A stretch of DNA of 64,000 bases, taken from an uncultured Clostridium sp. Its GTDB lineage: Bacteria; Bacillota; Clostridia; Lachnospirales; Lachnospiraceae. The stretch lies in contig CAMNRM010000012.1 in the NCBI GenBank assembly GCA_946553025.1, forward strand, positions 1 through 64,000, in the 5' to 3' direction. Within the stretch, counting starts at the first letter, position 1. The number at the start of each line of letters is the position of its first letter. Below the pieces are notes generated by a model. It worked only from the letters and a program-made list of their open reading frames with translations. It ran no database searches and was not told the DNA's origin. Made by a program: the position numbers and the translations under genes. Of the stretch, positions 16,585-24,817 are shown piece after piece.

Positions 16585-18321
16585 CTACAGCATCGCGTCA
16601 ACCATCGCCTGAACCGCCTTGCCCATAGCCGCGGATTTCTCGTCGGCATCCGCCATGGATTCGCCCTTAATGCCATAGTAGAACTTAATCTTAGGCTCTG
16701 TGCCGGAAGGTCTTACGCACAGCCATGCGCCGTCTTCCAGGTCATAGTACAGTACATTGGAAGCAGGAAGGCCGGTGGGCTTTACTTCGCCGCTTGCCAT
16801 ATCTTTAATGGTGTCTTTCTGGTAATCCCTTGCGGAAACAACCTTGTAGCCGCCGACTTCTGCCGGGGTATTCTCGCGCAGGGTTTCCATAATCTCTTTA
16901 ATCTTTGCCAGTCCTTCGATGCCCTTTAAGCCGATGGACTGTACGGCATCCTTATAATAGCCGTATTTATCATACATCGCTACCATGGCATCCCAAAGGG
17001 TCATACCTTTTTCTTTATAATAAGCTGCCGCCTCGCACAGTGCCGCTGTTGCCGAAATCGCATCCTTGTCCCTTGCGTAAGCGCCAATCAGACAGCCATA
17101 GCTTTCTTCCATACCGAACAGATAGGTTCCCTTTCCGGTTTCCTCGTTCTTTAAGATCTGCTTGCCAATCCACTTAAATCCGGTTAAAACCTCAACCAGT
17201 TCACAGTTATAATTCTTTGCCACGGCATCCACTAAGTTCGTGGAAACGATGGACTTAATTACCTGCCCGTCCGCCGGAATCTTTCCAGAAGCGGCCTTCT
17301 GGCTTAATACATACTCGCAGAGCAGGGAACCGGACATATTTCCCGTAAGCGGGATGTATTCGCCGGACTTATCATCCTTCACATAAACGCCCAGACGGTC
17401 GGCATCCGGGTCGGTAGCCAGTACCAGATCCGCATTCTTTTCTTTTGCCATCTTAAGTCCAAGTTCAAAGGCTTCCTTGGCTTCCGGGTTAGGATAGCTT
17501 ACCGTCGGGAAATCACCGTCCGGCAGTTCCTGCTCGGGAACAACGTAGACATGCTCAAAGCCCAGTTCCTTCATTACCCTTCTCGCCGGAATATTCCCGG
17601 TTCCGTGAAGCGGGCTGTAGATAATCGTAATCTGATCCTGCATCTTGTCAATCGCCGCCTGGTTGACCACCTGAGCCTTCACCTGGGCAATGTATTCGTC
17701 ATCGATATCCGCACCAATCACCTGATATAATCCGGCTGCTGTCGCGGAAGCCTCGTCGGTTACTTTAACGGTGGATAAATCTTCAATCGCCAGAACCTCT
17801 TCCGTCACGCCCTTATCGTGCGGCGGGGTAAACTGTGCGCCGTCCTCCCAGTAAACCTTGTATCCGTTATATTCCGGCGGGTTGTGGCTTGCCGTAATAT
17901 TAATTCCTGCAATGCATCCAAGCTTGCGCACCGCAAAGGAAAGTTCCGGAGTCGGACGAAGGGATTCAAACTTATAAGCCTTAATCCCGTTTGCAGCCAG
18001 GGTCATCGCAGCTTCCATGGCAAACTCCGGTGACATATGGCGGGAATCATAGGCAATGGCAACTCCTTTCGCAGCTCCCCCCTGCTTAATAATGTAATTG
18101 GCCAGTCCCTGGGTAGCCCGGCGAACCACATAGATATTCATCCGGTTAATTCCTGCACCGATAACTCCGCGAAGACCCGCAGTGCCGAATTCCAGATCCA
18201 TGTAAAAACGCTCTTTGATCTCGTTTTCATTATCGGCAATCGCACGCAGCTCTTCCTTGGTTGCCTCATCAAAATAGGGATTGGACAGCCATTCATTGTA
18301 AATCTTCATGTAATCCTTCAT
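16585..18321 (-). CDS. pgcA: Phosphoglucomutase / phospho-sugar mutase
   Basis: Interconverts glucose-1-phosphate and glucose-6-phosphate (alpha-D-phosphohexomutase family), linking glycolysis with UDP-glucose and wall polymer synthesis. The catalytic phosphoserine loop is GINITASHNPPEYNGYK; the metal loop is DPDADRLG; the sugar loop is GMEESYG; and the phosphate loop is RPSGTEPKIKFYY. All four are intact. The ATG at 18321 follows AGGAGGAG; an in-frame ATG 36 bases upstream lacks a Shine-Dalgarno. 578 residues is the usual length of the Firmicute PgcA type. It is transcribed alone between converging terminator and a divergent gene. Confidence 0.95.
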   Translation of the reverse strand: MKDYMKIYNEWLSNPYFDEATKEELRAIADNENEIKERFYMDLEFGTAGLRGVIGAGINRMNIYVVRRATQGLANYIIKQGGAAKGVAIAYDSRHMSPEFAMEAAMTLAANGIKAYKFESLRPTPELSFAVRKLGCIAGINITASHNPPEYNGYKVYWEDGAQFTPPHDKGVTEEVLAIEDLSTVKVTDEASATAAGLYQVIGADIDDEYIAQVKAQVVNQAAIDKMQDQITIIYSPLHGTGNIPARRVMKELGFEHVYVVPEQELPDGDFPTVSYPNPEAKEAFELGLKMAKEKNADLVLATDPDADRLGVYVKDDKSGEYIPLTGNMSGSLLCEYVLSQKAASGKIPADGQVIKSIVSTNLVDAVAKNYNCELVEVLTGFKWIGKQILKNEETGKGTYLFGMEESYGCLIGAYARDKDAISATAALCEAAAYYKEKGMTLWDAMVAMYDKYGYYKDAVQSIGLKGIEGLAKIKEIMETLRENTPAEVGGYKVVSARDYQKDTIKDMASGEVKPTGLPASNVLYYDLEDGAWLCVRPSGTEPKIKFYYGIKGESMADADEKSAAMGKAVQAMVDAML

Positions 18322-18409
18322 GATTATACTCCTCCTGCTTCTCAGCCATGAATTCACCCACCCGCTCCCACAGAAGATGGAAACGGATAAGATTAACTAA
18401 AGTATTCCA

Positions 18410-18418
18410 ATTATACCA
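18410..18418 (-). promoter_or_regulatory. Extended -10 promoter of pgcA
   Basis: On the minus strand, TGGTATAAT is an extended -10 element about 90 bases before the start codon. The -35 is weak. Confidence 0.5.
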
Positions 18419-18479
18419 TAAACCGGCAGGAAAAGAAAAGCATTTCGTCCAAATTTCTTTGTATACACCAGGTTTTTTT

Positions 18480-18496
18480 GTTACTGTTTACAGGGG
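18480..18496. repeat. Dispersed palindrome, half copy
   Basis: GTTACTGTTTACAGGGG matches the left half of the copy at 4142. The right arm is missing. Confidence 0.4.
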
Positions 18497-18580
18497 TTTT
18501 TGCTGTTTTTACCAAGGTCGGTTTTTGAGGGGCCATGGGGTAGGGCTGTTATACAGGAGGGCGGACAAGAAAAAACATAA

Positions 18581-18694
18581 TGTAAGTACTTACAAAATTT
18601 TTGAAAACCACTTGTTTTTTTTATGGAGATGTAGTATAGTGAATTCAGATAAAATAAAGAAAGTACAAATTATTCTTTGATGTAAGGGCTTACA
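18581..18694 (+). promoter_or_regulatory. uxaB control region with two palindromic operators
   Basis: TGTAAGTACTTACA (18581-18594) and TGTAAGGGCTTACA (18681-18694) are 14-base palindromes sharing TGTAAG-NN-CTTACA and spaced exactly 100 bases. A promoter lies between them: TTGTTT at 18612-18617 and TATAGT at 18635-18640, 17-base spacer. The geometry suits a repressor that loops DNA. LacI-type regulators of hexuronate genes bind sites of this style; the actual regulator is not in the window. The 393-base interval 18322-18714 has no gene. Confidence 0.65.
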
Positions 18695-18714
18695 AATTTT
18701 ATGGAGGTAGAGCG

Positions 18715-20052
18715 ATGAACAGTCAGGTAAAGGAAACAGTGATTCAGTTTGGTGAAGGCGGATTTTTAAGGGGATTTGTGGATTATTTTTTCCATAAGCT
18801 TCGTGAAAAGGGATTGTATGACGGGAAGATTGTTGTGGTACAGCCGATTGAAAAAGGGATGTGTTCGGTGCTGGCAGAGCAAAACGGCGAATATAACCTG
18901 TTTCTCAGAGGAATTGAAAACGGGGAAGTGGTGAATGAACACACGCATGTAACCTCGATTTCACGGGCGTTAAACCCCTATACGCAGTATGAAGACTATA
19001 TTGCCCTGGCCAAGAATCCGGATCTGCGGGTGCTGGTGTCGAATACGACCGAAGCAGGGATTGAGTATCTGGGAACCGAGAAGCTTACGGATATGCCGCC
19101 GAAATCCTATCCGGCGAAGCTGACGCAGTTTTTGTATAAGCGTTTTAAGGCAGGACTTGCGGGGATGATTCTGCTTCCCTGTGAGCTGATTGATAATAAT
19201 GCGGATCATTTAAAGGAATGTGTATTAAAGTATGCGGCGCTCTGGGAACTGGGCGAGGAGTTCTCTTCGTGGATTGAAAAGGAGAATGATTTCTGCAATA
19301 CTTTAGTAGACCGCATTGTCACCGGGTATCCAAGGGATGAAGTGGAGGAACTGACAAAGAAGATTGGGTATACGGATAAGCTGATCGACACGGCGGAAAT
19401 CTTCCATCTCTGGGTTATCGGCGGACATCATGAGGATGAACTTCCGTTTAATCAGGCAGGTTATAACATCGTCTGGACGGATGATGTAAAGCCTTATAAA
19501 AAGAGAAAAGTCCGCATCCTTAACGGCGGGCACACATCCATGGTTCTGGGCGCTTATCTGTACGGGCTGGAAACCGTGGGCGAGTGCTTAAAGGATGAAA
19601 CCGTGAACCGCTACCTGAAAAAATGCCTGTTTGACGAGATTGTGCCGACCCTGGGCAACAGCGAAACGGATATTCAGTTTGCAAAGGATGTTCTGGAAAG
19701 ATTTTCCAATCCGTTCATCAAGCACATGCTGTTAAGTATTGCCCTAAATTCCGTGAGCAAGTTCCAGGTGCGCGTACTGCCTACGATTTTGGAGTATAAA
19801 GAAAAGTTCGGAAAATATCCGGCAGCCCTGACGTTCTCGATGGCAAGCCTTATTGCCTTTTACCGGACCGATAAGGCCAATGACGGGGAAGAGATTATGC
19901 AGTTTATGAAGACGGCTTCCGTGGAGGAGATTTTAAAGAGAGAGGATTACTGGCAGGCCGATTTAACAGAGATGATTCCTCTGGTGCAGGAATACTATGA
20001 TTTAATTCAGGAAAAGGGAATGGCCGAAGCATATAAAGCCGTGCTGGCTTAA
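18715..20052 (+). CDS. uxaB: Tagaturonate reductase (altronate oxidoreductase)
   Basis: NADH-dependent reduction of D-tagaturonate to D-altronate in the galacturonate branch of hexuronate use. It belongs to the mannitol dehydrogenase family. Evidence: the N-terminal Rossmann start VIQFGEGGFLRGFVDYFF, SNTTEAGIEY, and the substrate-domain motif KVRILNGGHTSMVLGAYLYG. The Lys of this last block (K-x-x-x-L-N-G-x-H) is the family catalytic residue. 445 residues is slightly short compared with about 480. The ATG follows ATGGAGGTAGAGCG. The usual partners uxaA and uxaC are absent nearby, so the assignment as tagaturonate rather than fructuronate or mannitol enzyme rests on motif similarity alone. Confidence 0.8.
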   Translation: MNSQVKETVIQFGEGGFLRGFVDYFFHKLREKGLYDGKIVVVQPIEKGMCSVLAEQNGEYNLFLRGIENGEVVNEHTHVTSISRALNPYTQYEDYIALAKNPDLRVLVSNTTEAGIEYLGTEKLTDMPPKSYPAKLTQFLYKRFKAGLAGMILLPCELIDNNADHLKECVLKYAALWELGEEFSSWIEKENDFCNTLVDRIVTGYPRDEVEELTKKIGYTDKLIDTAEIFHLWVIGGHHEDELPFNQAGYNIVWTDDVKPYKKRKVRILNGGHTSMVLGAYLYGLETVGECLKDETVNRYLKKCLFDEIVPTLGNSETDIQFAKDVLERFSNPFIKHMLLSIALNSVSKFQVRVLPTILEYKEKFGKYPAALTFSMASLIAFYRTDKANDGEEIMQFMKTASVEEILKREDYWQADLTEMIPLVQEYYDLIQEKGMAEAYKAVLA

Positions 20053-20071
20053 GGCCGAAAAGGAAAATGCG

Positions 20072-20548
20072 ATGCGGATGAATAATTTCAGTACCTTGTG
20101 TTATATCGAAAAAGACGGAAAGTACTTAATGCTTCACCGGACAGTAAAGAAAAAGGATGTCAATAAAGATAAGTGGATTGGAGTGGGCGGGCATTTTGAA
20201 CTGGGAGAAAGCCCGGAGGAATGTGTGTGCCGGGAGGTTTTGGAGGAAACAGGCTATCGGCTGACCTCCTACCGTTTCCGGGGGCTGGTGACGTTTTTAT
20301 CCGGAGATGGAGTGACCGAGTATATGTCCTTATTTACCGCGGACGGATTTGAAGGAGAAGAGATTGTCTGCGATGAAGGAGAACTGGAATGGGTGCCCAT
20401 AGAAAAAATCGGGGAATTAAATCTCTGGGAGGGGGATAAGATTTTCCTGCGCCTTCTGGCAGAGGATGCACCGTTTTTTTCCTTGAAGCTGGTCTATGAC
20501 GGGCATGGCGGGCTGGTGGACGCGGTGCTTAACGGAAAAAGATTATAG
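20072..20548 (+). CDS. Nudix hydrolase (MutT/8-oxo-dGTPase type)
   Basis: Small hydrolase of nucleoside diphosphate derivatives, 158 residues. A complete Nudix box is present: GHFELGESPEECVCREVLEETGY fits G-x5-E-x7-REUxEExGU, giving the metal-binding helix. The sequence around it resembles 8-oxo-dGTP diphosphatases of the MutT/YtkD group, but the substrate is not fixed by the motif. The ATG at 20072 follows AAAAGGA; it lies 19 bases after uxaB and is probably co-transcribed. It is followed by a bidirectional terminator. Confidence 0.88.
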   Translation: MRMNNFSTLCYIEKDGKYLMLHRTVKKKDVNKDKWIGVGGHFELGESPEECVCREVLEETGYRLTSYRFRGLVTFLSGDGVTEYMSLFTADGFEGEEIVCDEGELEWVPIEKIGELNLWEGDKIFLRLLAEDAPFFSLKLVYDGHGGLVDAVLNGKRL

Positions 20549-20574
20549 GGCAGAAATTTAGACAAAAAATTTAG

Positions 20575-20620
20575 AGAAGCCGTATCTGCTGGATAGCAGC
20601 AAATACGGCTTCTTGAATTT
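20575..20620. terminator. Bidirectional terminator
   Basis: GAAGCCGTAT (from 20576) pairs with ATACGGCTTC (20603-20612), with CTGCT/AGCAG as an inner stem. T-rich sequence follows on both strands. It lies between converging genes. Confidence 0.8.
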
Positions 20621-20660
20621 CAGACAGATTTCAGACAGATGTTCTGTCCGGAGTATTCGG

Positions 20661-21485
20661 TTATTGGGTCTGGATAACGCCGTTTACCACCCACGCACCG
20701 TCGGCATTTACCTCATAGTTGTCCGGGGTTTTGCCGTTGGTGATAATGTAGCCGTTGGCATCGAAATAGTAACACTCCGATACACCGTCCGCGTTTGCGT
20801 CAATCCATTTCCAGCCGCCTGCAGGCCAGGTTCCGTCGCCGTTATCGTACCACCAGCCTGCATCCGCCAGCTTCCATCCGCTGTTTACGGCTGCGGCTGT
20901 CTGGGCGGGAATGGCCGGCTGTGCGGGTGCGGCAGCAACAGCATTGGGGAAGGCGCTGTTAATTAGGGTGATTCCTGCGATAATGGCGTCAAGGCTTCCT
21001 GTACTTTCAAGAGAAACGAAGCTTGTGGGGTACAGGGCCTGATGGCTGGCCAGGGGGCGTTCCACGGCGATTCTCCACTGTTCATGGCTCATCATGGAAA
21101 TATCCGGTTCCGGAAAAGTCATGTAAAAATCATCAATATAATCTGCCTCAAGATACATAAAAAGGTTGTTTCCAGCATTGTCGAAGAAGTTGAAGTAACA
21201 GCCGTCCTTGCCTACCAGTTCCCACTCGCTTGGATTATACTTTTGCAGGCTGTCAGATACCGTGGTCAGTATGCTGCCCTGCGCCTGGATGCCGACGAAA
21301 AGTTCACCGGCAGTAATATCCAGGCGTCGGTGTCCGTAGGCGTCGGCAGAAACGTTCTGCAGTTTTTGTATAGCATTAGGATTAATTAAAATCTCCTCCT
21401 GCGCCATGGCGGGAATTGCGGTTAAGGCCAGATACAGGCCGGCGGCACTCAGGCAGCCCAAAGCTTTTTTCAATACTCTTTTCAT
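20661..21485 (-). CDS. Exported repeat protein, module B small gene
   Basis: Predicted secreted protein of 274 residues, start ATG at 21485 after GAAAGGA. The signal peptide ends at IPAMAQ and the mature start is QEEILINPNAIQKLQNVSA, nearly identical to the protein at 13945-14727. A different middle region (about 50-190) follows. The C-terminus repeats the pattern WWYDNGDGTWPAGGWKWI and ECYYFDANGYIITNGKTPD, a choline-binding-like wall repeat. It lies downstream of the larger module gene at 21567-23339, so its order relative to that gene is reversed compared with module A. Function unknown. Confidence 0.75.
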   Translation of the reverse strand: MKRVLKKALGCLSAAGLYLALTAIPAMAQEEILINPNAIQKLQNVSADAYGHRRLDITAGELFVGIQAQGSILTTVSDSLQKYNPSEWELVGKDGCYFNFFDNAGNNLFMYLEADYIDDFYMTFPEPDISMMSHEQWRIAVERPLASHQALYPTSFVSLESTGSLDAIIAGITLINSAFPNAVAAAPAQPAIPAQTAAAVNSGWKLADAGWWYDNGDGTWPAGGWKWIDANADGVSECYYFDANGYIITNGKTPDNYEVNADGAWVVNGVIQTQ

Positions 21486-21566
21486 TCGATTAATGTCCTT
21501 TCTTTTCTTTTTAGGATAATCCCTAATTTTTTCTGCGTCAAGTTCGTTTTTTGTAAGGATAAAGGT

Positions 21567-23339
21567 TTATTTTGCCGTGGTAAAGGAAAGAACATTGCTC
21601 AGATATTCTGTTCCGTCTACAATGGCGTAAAGCTGGTAGTAATACGTTGTTCCAGGAGAAAGATTACTTAAATTGTACCAGATATCAAAAGGATTTTTCT
21701 TGTGGTTAATCTTATCCGAATCCTTTTTGGTCATGGAATCCTGGGAAGTGCCGAAGTACAGACCCACCGAAGAGGGGCGCTTTCCGCCGTATTTGCAGTT
21801 TCCGTTGACCTGGGCGGTGGTTTTCTTGACTTTGGTGGCTTTGGTTGCCTTTATGGTGATATCCGCCGCCTGGCTGGTACTGTCGGTTTCCTCTGCCTTT
21901 GTGGTAAAGCTTTTTATCGAACTTAAGTATTCCTGACCATCGACAATCGCATAAAGCTGGTAATAGTAGGTTGTATCCGGTGAAAGTCCGCTTAAGTTGT
22001 ACCAGATATCAAAAGGATTTTTATTATGGTTAATGTTATCATAGTCCTTATGGCTCATGGAATTTTTGGAAGTTCCAAAGTATAAACCGACCGAAGACGG
22101 TTTCATTCCGCTGTAGCCGCAGGTGCCGTTGACCTGAACCGTAGTTGCCGTGATCTTTGTTGCCTTGGTTGCCTGAATATCCGGCGCTTCCTGTGCAGTG
22201 GTTTCCGGCTCGGTTTCTGCCGCCGCCGAAGTTTCCGGTTCCGGTGCGGCTGTGGTTTCGGGTTCTGGTGCAGATGTAGTTTCCGGTTCATTCATCGGGT
22301 CCGGTGTGGTGTACATGAAATTGAAATCCCGGTCAATAGCATCCGCAGAAATGGTTTCCTTGGTGGCTTCTTCTGCGGCTTTTTCGCCTGCGCTTATCGC
22401 TGCATTGATCATATCCTGGGCGAAACTGGAGGAAGAATCCCCGGTTTCTGGTGCGGCCGTGGTTTGCGGCTGTAAATCTTCATAATAAGTAGAAACATCT
22501 TTTTCTTTTATCCAGGAAGAACTTCCAAATCTATACCAAACTTCTCCAAACGCATTTTCCCCCTTTGCGTTTACCGTCAGGATTTCCCCGCGGGACAGTG
22601 TGCGGACCGTGTCAGCGTCATCATATGGACGGACTTTTAATGCGGCACCGTTCACACATACGGCGACCTGTTCGATTCTCGACACAAAATGCAGGGCGTA
22701 CTGCTGGCCGCACACCGTGCATCTGCCTACGGAGTTAAAGCTGTGGACATGTTTTTGATGATAAGGTGAGGAAGGGTCAAGGTGGGATACCTGGAGAACA
22801 TAGGCCCGCATATCACAGAGGTCGCTGTGTTCGTAGGCATTGTTAAATCCCAGGGAGTAACGCCGCTTATTCAGTTCCGGAGTGTGCGAGTAAAATACGG
22901 CATAGCCGTCTTTGTCATAGCCTGCGCAGATCACTGCATGAGGGGAAGTGCCGTGGGTATGGCAGGTCTGAATCACCAGATCTCCGGCAGCTAAAATTTC
23001 ACCGTCAAGTTCGTGGGTAGCCATCTCGCTGGTATCATTGTTCTTATTGTTTTTTGGAGTTAATATAAGGGGAACACGGGTTAAACCGGTGACCTTCTCC
23101 GCGGTTTTCATGCAGGAAATTACTCTTTTCTGCATCTTCATATTTAGTCCGCCTGCATTTAAGACATCCGAGGCAAATTCGGCACACATGCCTTTTTTAT
23201 CATTGTAATGGGCTGCACCGTAAGCCATGGCATTTGCTACATTGTAGGTGGCCTCGGCATTTGCCGTCAAAGGAACTGCCGGCAATAGGGAAAGGGAGAG
23301 GGACAGCGCTAAAAACAGCGGCAATATTCGTTTTTTCAT
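21567..23339 (-). CDS. Exported amidase-like protein with SH3b and FN3-like domains
   Basis: Predicted secreted protein of 590 residues. The ATG at 23339 follows CGGAGAAA. A signal peptide ends near PLTANAEA. Residues about 30-200 match the amidase-like domain of the protein at 14878 (candidate Cys in GMCAEFASDVLNAGG, candidate His in SPHAVICAGYDKDG). Residues about 225-290 resemble a bacterial SH3 domain (AALKVRPYDDADTVRTLSRG), a wall-targeting fold absent from the paralog. A Pro/Glu/Thr/Ala-rich linker (about 340-395) and two FN3-like repeats with the NHNKNPFDIWYNL signature follow. A CxxC pair in GRCTVCG near residue 210 may bind metal. Probably a peptidoglycan hydrolase; activity is inferred. 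Confidence 0.75.
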   Translation of the reverse strand: MKKRILPLFLALSLSLSLLPAVPLTANAEATYNVANAMAYGAAHYNDKKGMCAEFASDVLNAGGLNMKMQKRVISCMKTAEKVTGLTRVPLILTPKNNKNNDTSEMATHELDGEILAAGDLVIQTCHTHGTSPHAVICAGYDKDGYAVFYSHTPELNKRRYSLGFNNAYEHSDLCDMRAYVLQVSHLDPSSPYHQKHVHSFNSVGRCTVCGQQYALHFVSRIEQVAVCVNGAALKVRPYDDADTVRTLSRGEILTVNAKGENAFGEVWYRFGSSSWIKEKDVSTYYEDLQPQTTAAPETGDSSSSFAQDMINAAISAGEKAAEEATKETISADAIDRDFNFMYTTPDPMNEPETTSAPEPETTAAPEPETSAAAETEPETTAQEAPDIQATKATKITATTVQVNGTCGYSGMKPSSVGLYFGTSKNSMSHKDYDNINHNKNPFDIWYNLSGLSPDTTYYYQLYAIVDGQEYLSSIKSFTTKAEETDSTSQAADITIKATKATKVKKTTAQVNGNCKYGGKRPSSVGLYFGTSQDSMTKKDSDKINHKKNPFDIWYNLSNLSPGTTYYYQLYAIVDGTEYLSNVLSFTTAK

Positions 23340-23432
23340 GATTTTTTCTCCGTTCTGTGCACGTTTTTTTACGGTTCACGCAGGTGTGCTTTCTTTATTA
23401 TGGTATTTTTTGCTGCGCTATTTTGAACTGGT

Positions 23433-24032
23433 TTACTGCATGGCTTTTCCAAATAAAATCGCCAGCTGCGCCCGGGTAAGGGGAGCACCGATAACGCCGT
23501 TGACATCGCTTAGAAGACCGTTTTCTATGCCGGTGGTCAGATAGCCGCCGAAATATCCGCCGGAGAGCATGGCATCCTCGGCAAGATCTAAGGCATGAAT
23601 GACACCGACGACGGCCTGTTCATATAAGAGAGGGTCATTGGGACCGAAAAATCCGTTGCCGTAACCGCTCATATAGCCCTTTGCATTAGCCCAGGCAATA
23701 AGGCTGTTTGCCCAGTAATCCGCAGGAACATCGGCAAAAGGAGCAAGTCCGAAGAGGGCAGCATCCTCGCCGGTTTGGGCGAACTGATACAGGGCGAAGG
23801 CAAATTCTCCGCGGGTGACAGGGGCATTGGGATTAAAATTTCCAAGGGCATCACCGCCAAGGATGCCCTGCTGCGTGGTCAGAGTAACGGCCCAGGCCCA
23901 GGGGGCATTGTCATCAACATCCGGGTACAGGCTTCCGGCAAAAGCAGGGGAGGCATTGAGGGAGAAGATGAGCGCAAGTGTGCAGATTAGGCAAAGAAGC
24001 TGTTTCTTCGTGCTTGTTTTTTGCTGTTTCAT
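23433..24032 (-). CDS. S-layer homology (SLH) domain protein
   Basis: Predicted exported protein of 199 residues. The ATG at 24032 follows AAAGGAG; a longer open frame to 24101 overlaps the upstream gene and lacks a ribosome site. A signal peptide ends at SPAFAG. The mature protein is made of SLH-like repeats: YPDVDDNAPWAWAVTLTTQQGI followed by NFNPNAPVTRGEFAFALYQ, FADVPADYWANSLIAWANAKG with GFFGPNDPLLYEQAV, and a weaker third repeat ending APLTRAQLAILFGKAM. SLH domains bind pyruvylated wall polymers. With no other domain it may be a small wall-surface component. It follows a ribbon-helix-helix gene on the same strand after 13 bases. Confidence 0.85.
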   Translation of the reverse strand: MKQQKTSTKKQLLCLICTLALIFSLNASPAFAGSLYPDVDDNAPWAWAVTLTTQQGILGGDALGNFNPNAPVTRGEFAFALYQFAQTGEDAALFGLAPFADVPADYWANSLIAWANAKGYMSGYGNGFFGPNDPLLYEQAVVGVIHALDLAEDAMLSGGYFGGYLTTGIENGLLSDVNGVIGAPLTRAQLAILFGKAMQ

Positions 24033-24045
24033 TAAAAAACTCCTT

Positions 24046-24246
24046 TCATTTTGACATTGGGTTACAGTGGATAACATAAGATTCATGCTCCTTGTTTTCA
24101 CTAAGCTGTTCTATACCAAGTTGAATAAGCCGGCGGTACATTTCTGCATAGGGTTTGTTATAAAAAACAGTTCGTTTTAATTCCTCGGTCTGCTGTGCCA
24201 GGTCATTTGGAACAGTAAGCATAAAACGTGTCGTTTTTCCCGCCAT
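24046..24246 (-). CDS. Small ribbon-helix-helix protein, copy 1
   Basis: Predicted DNA-binding protein of 66 residues; the ATG at 24246 follows AAAGGAGGTC. The N-terminal strand (RFMLTVPNDLAQQTEEL) followed by two helices (AEMYRRLIQLGIEQLSE) fits the RHH/CopG fold. It resembles the protein at 24589-24765, which reads in the opposite direction from the shared intergenic region. It is probably the first gene of a unit with the SLH protein and may regulate it. The exact targets are unknown. Confidence 0.7.
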   Translation of the reverse strand: MAGKTTRFMLTVPNDLAQQTEELKRTVFYNKPYAEMYRRLIQLGIEQLSENKEHESYVIHCNPMSK

Positions 24247-24332
24247 AAAAAGACCTCCTTTCTCTCAGCATGTAGGGTAATAGCCTTCTTTTGGTTGGAC
24301 AGAAAGCCTGTACTGAACAAGTTAAGTGTGTC

Positions 24333-24392
24333 GAAGTGGTGAAGTGGTGAACCTATGAACTTAATTATAGTGCTGAAAGAATGAAAAGTCAA
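24333..24392 (-). promoter_or_regulatory. Minus-strand promoter with GGTGAA boxes for RHH copy 1
   Basis: On the minus strand, TTGACT (24392-24387) and TATAAT (24369-24364) have a 17-base spacer. Just downstream, around the expected transcript start, lies the tandem AAGTGGTG-AAGTGGTG (24333-24352), which reads as TTCACCA boxes on the transcribed strand. Confidence 0.75.
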
Positions 24393-24430
24393 GTTTGTTT
24401 GTTTTGGTGAATACATGTGACTGTTTGTTT

Positions 24431-24457
24431 GCTGTAGCAGCACATGTGAACAGTAAC
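24431..24457. repeat. Dispersed palindrome, copy 3
   Basis: GCTGT (24431-24435) and the right half TGTGAACAGTAAC (24445-24457) match the family; the left arm is degenerate. Confidence 0.5.
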
Positions 24458-24495
24458 TAATATTTCTTCAAAACCAATGGTTATAAAAACATCAT

Positions 24496-24530
24496 TTCAC
24501 CTTTACATATTTGGTGAACTGGTGTATAGT
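24496..24530 (+). promoter_or_regulatory. Promoter with TTCACC/GGTGAA inverted boxes for RHH copy 2
   Basis: TTTACA at 24502-24507 and TATAGT at 24525-24530, 17-base spacer. TTCACC (24496-24501) abuts the -35 and GGTGAA (24513-24518) lies in the spacer, forming an inverted repeat that a bound RHH dimer could use to block polymerase. The 342-base interval 24247-24588 otherwise holds no gene. Confidence 0.75.
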
Positions 24531-24588
24531 TTTTGTAATAGTTTAGCACGAAAAAGACCATATAAAACAAAAACTGGAGAGAGGAAAG

Positions 24589-24765
24589 ATGGCAACGGAG
24601 AAACCACGTTATACGATTACACTTGATGAAGAGATGCTGAAAAAAATTGATGATTATCGCTTTGAAAACCGTTTCCCAAACCGAACGCAGGCAACGCTGG
24701 CGCTGATCCGCCTTGGCATCGAGGCATTGGAAAAACAAAAGGGAAATCAAACCGATGGGGAATAG
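24589..24765 (+). CDS. Small ribbon-helix-helix protein, copy 2
   Basis: A 58-residue open frame starting at the ATG at 24589 after GAGAGAGGAAAG. The sequence RYTITLDEEMLKKIDDY followed by RTQATLALIRLGIEAL fits the RHH fold: one strand that enters the major groove as a dimer, then two helices. Its helix LIRLGIEALEK parallels LIQLGIEQLSE in the protein at 24046-24246, so they are distant paralogs. It lies 52 bases before the deacetylase gene and is likely co-transcribed. Probably an autoregulator through the GGTGAA boxes upstream; this is inferred. Confidence 0.75.
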   Translation: MATEKPRYTITLDEEMLKKIDDYRFENRFPNRTQATLALIRLGIEALEKQKGNQTDGE

Positions 24766-24817
24766 AAAGCCTGCGCCTGCATAGGTATAGTAGAGGAACA
24801 CTAAAGGAGAGTTGACT

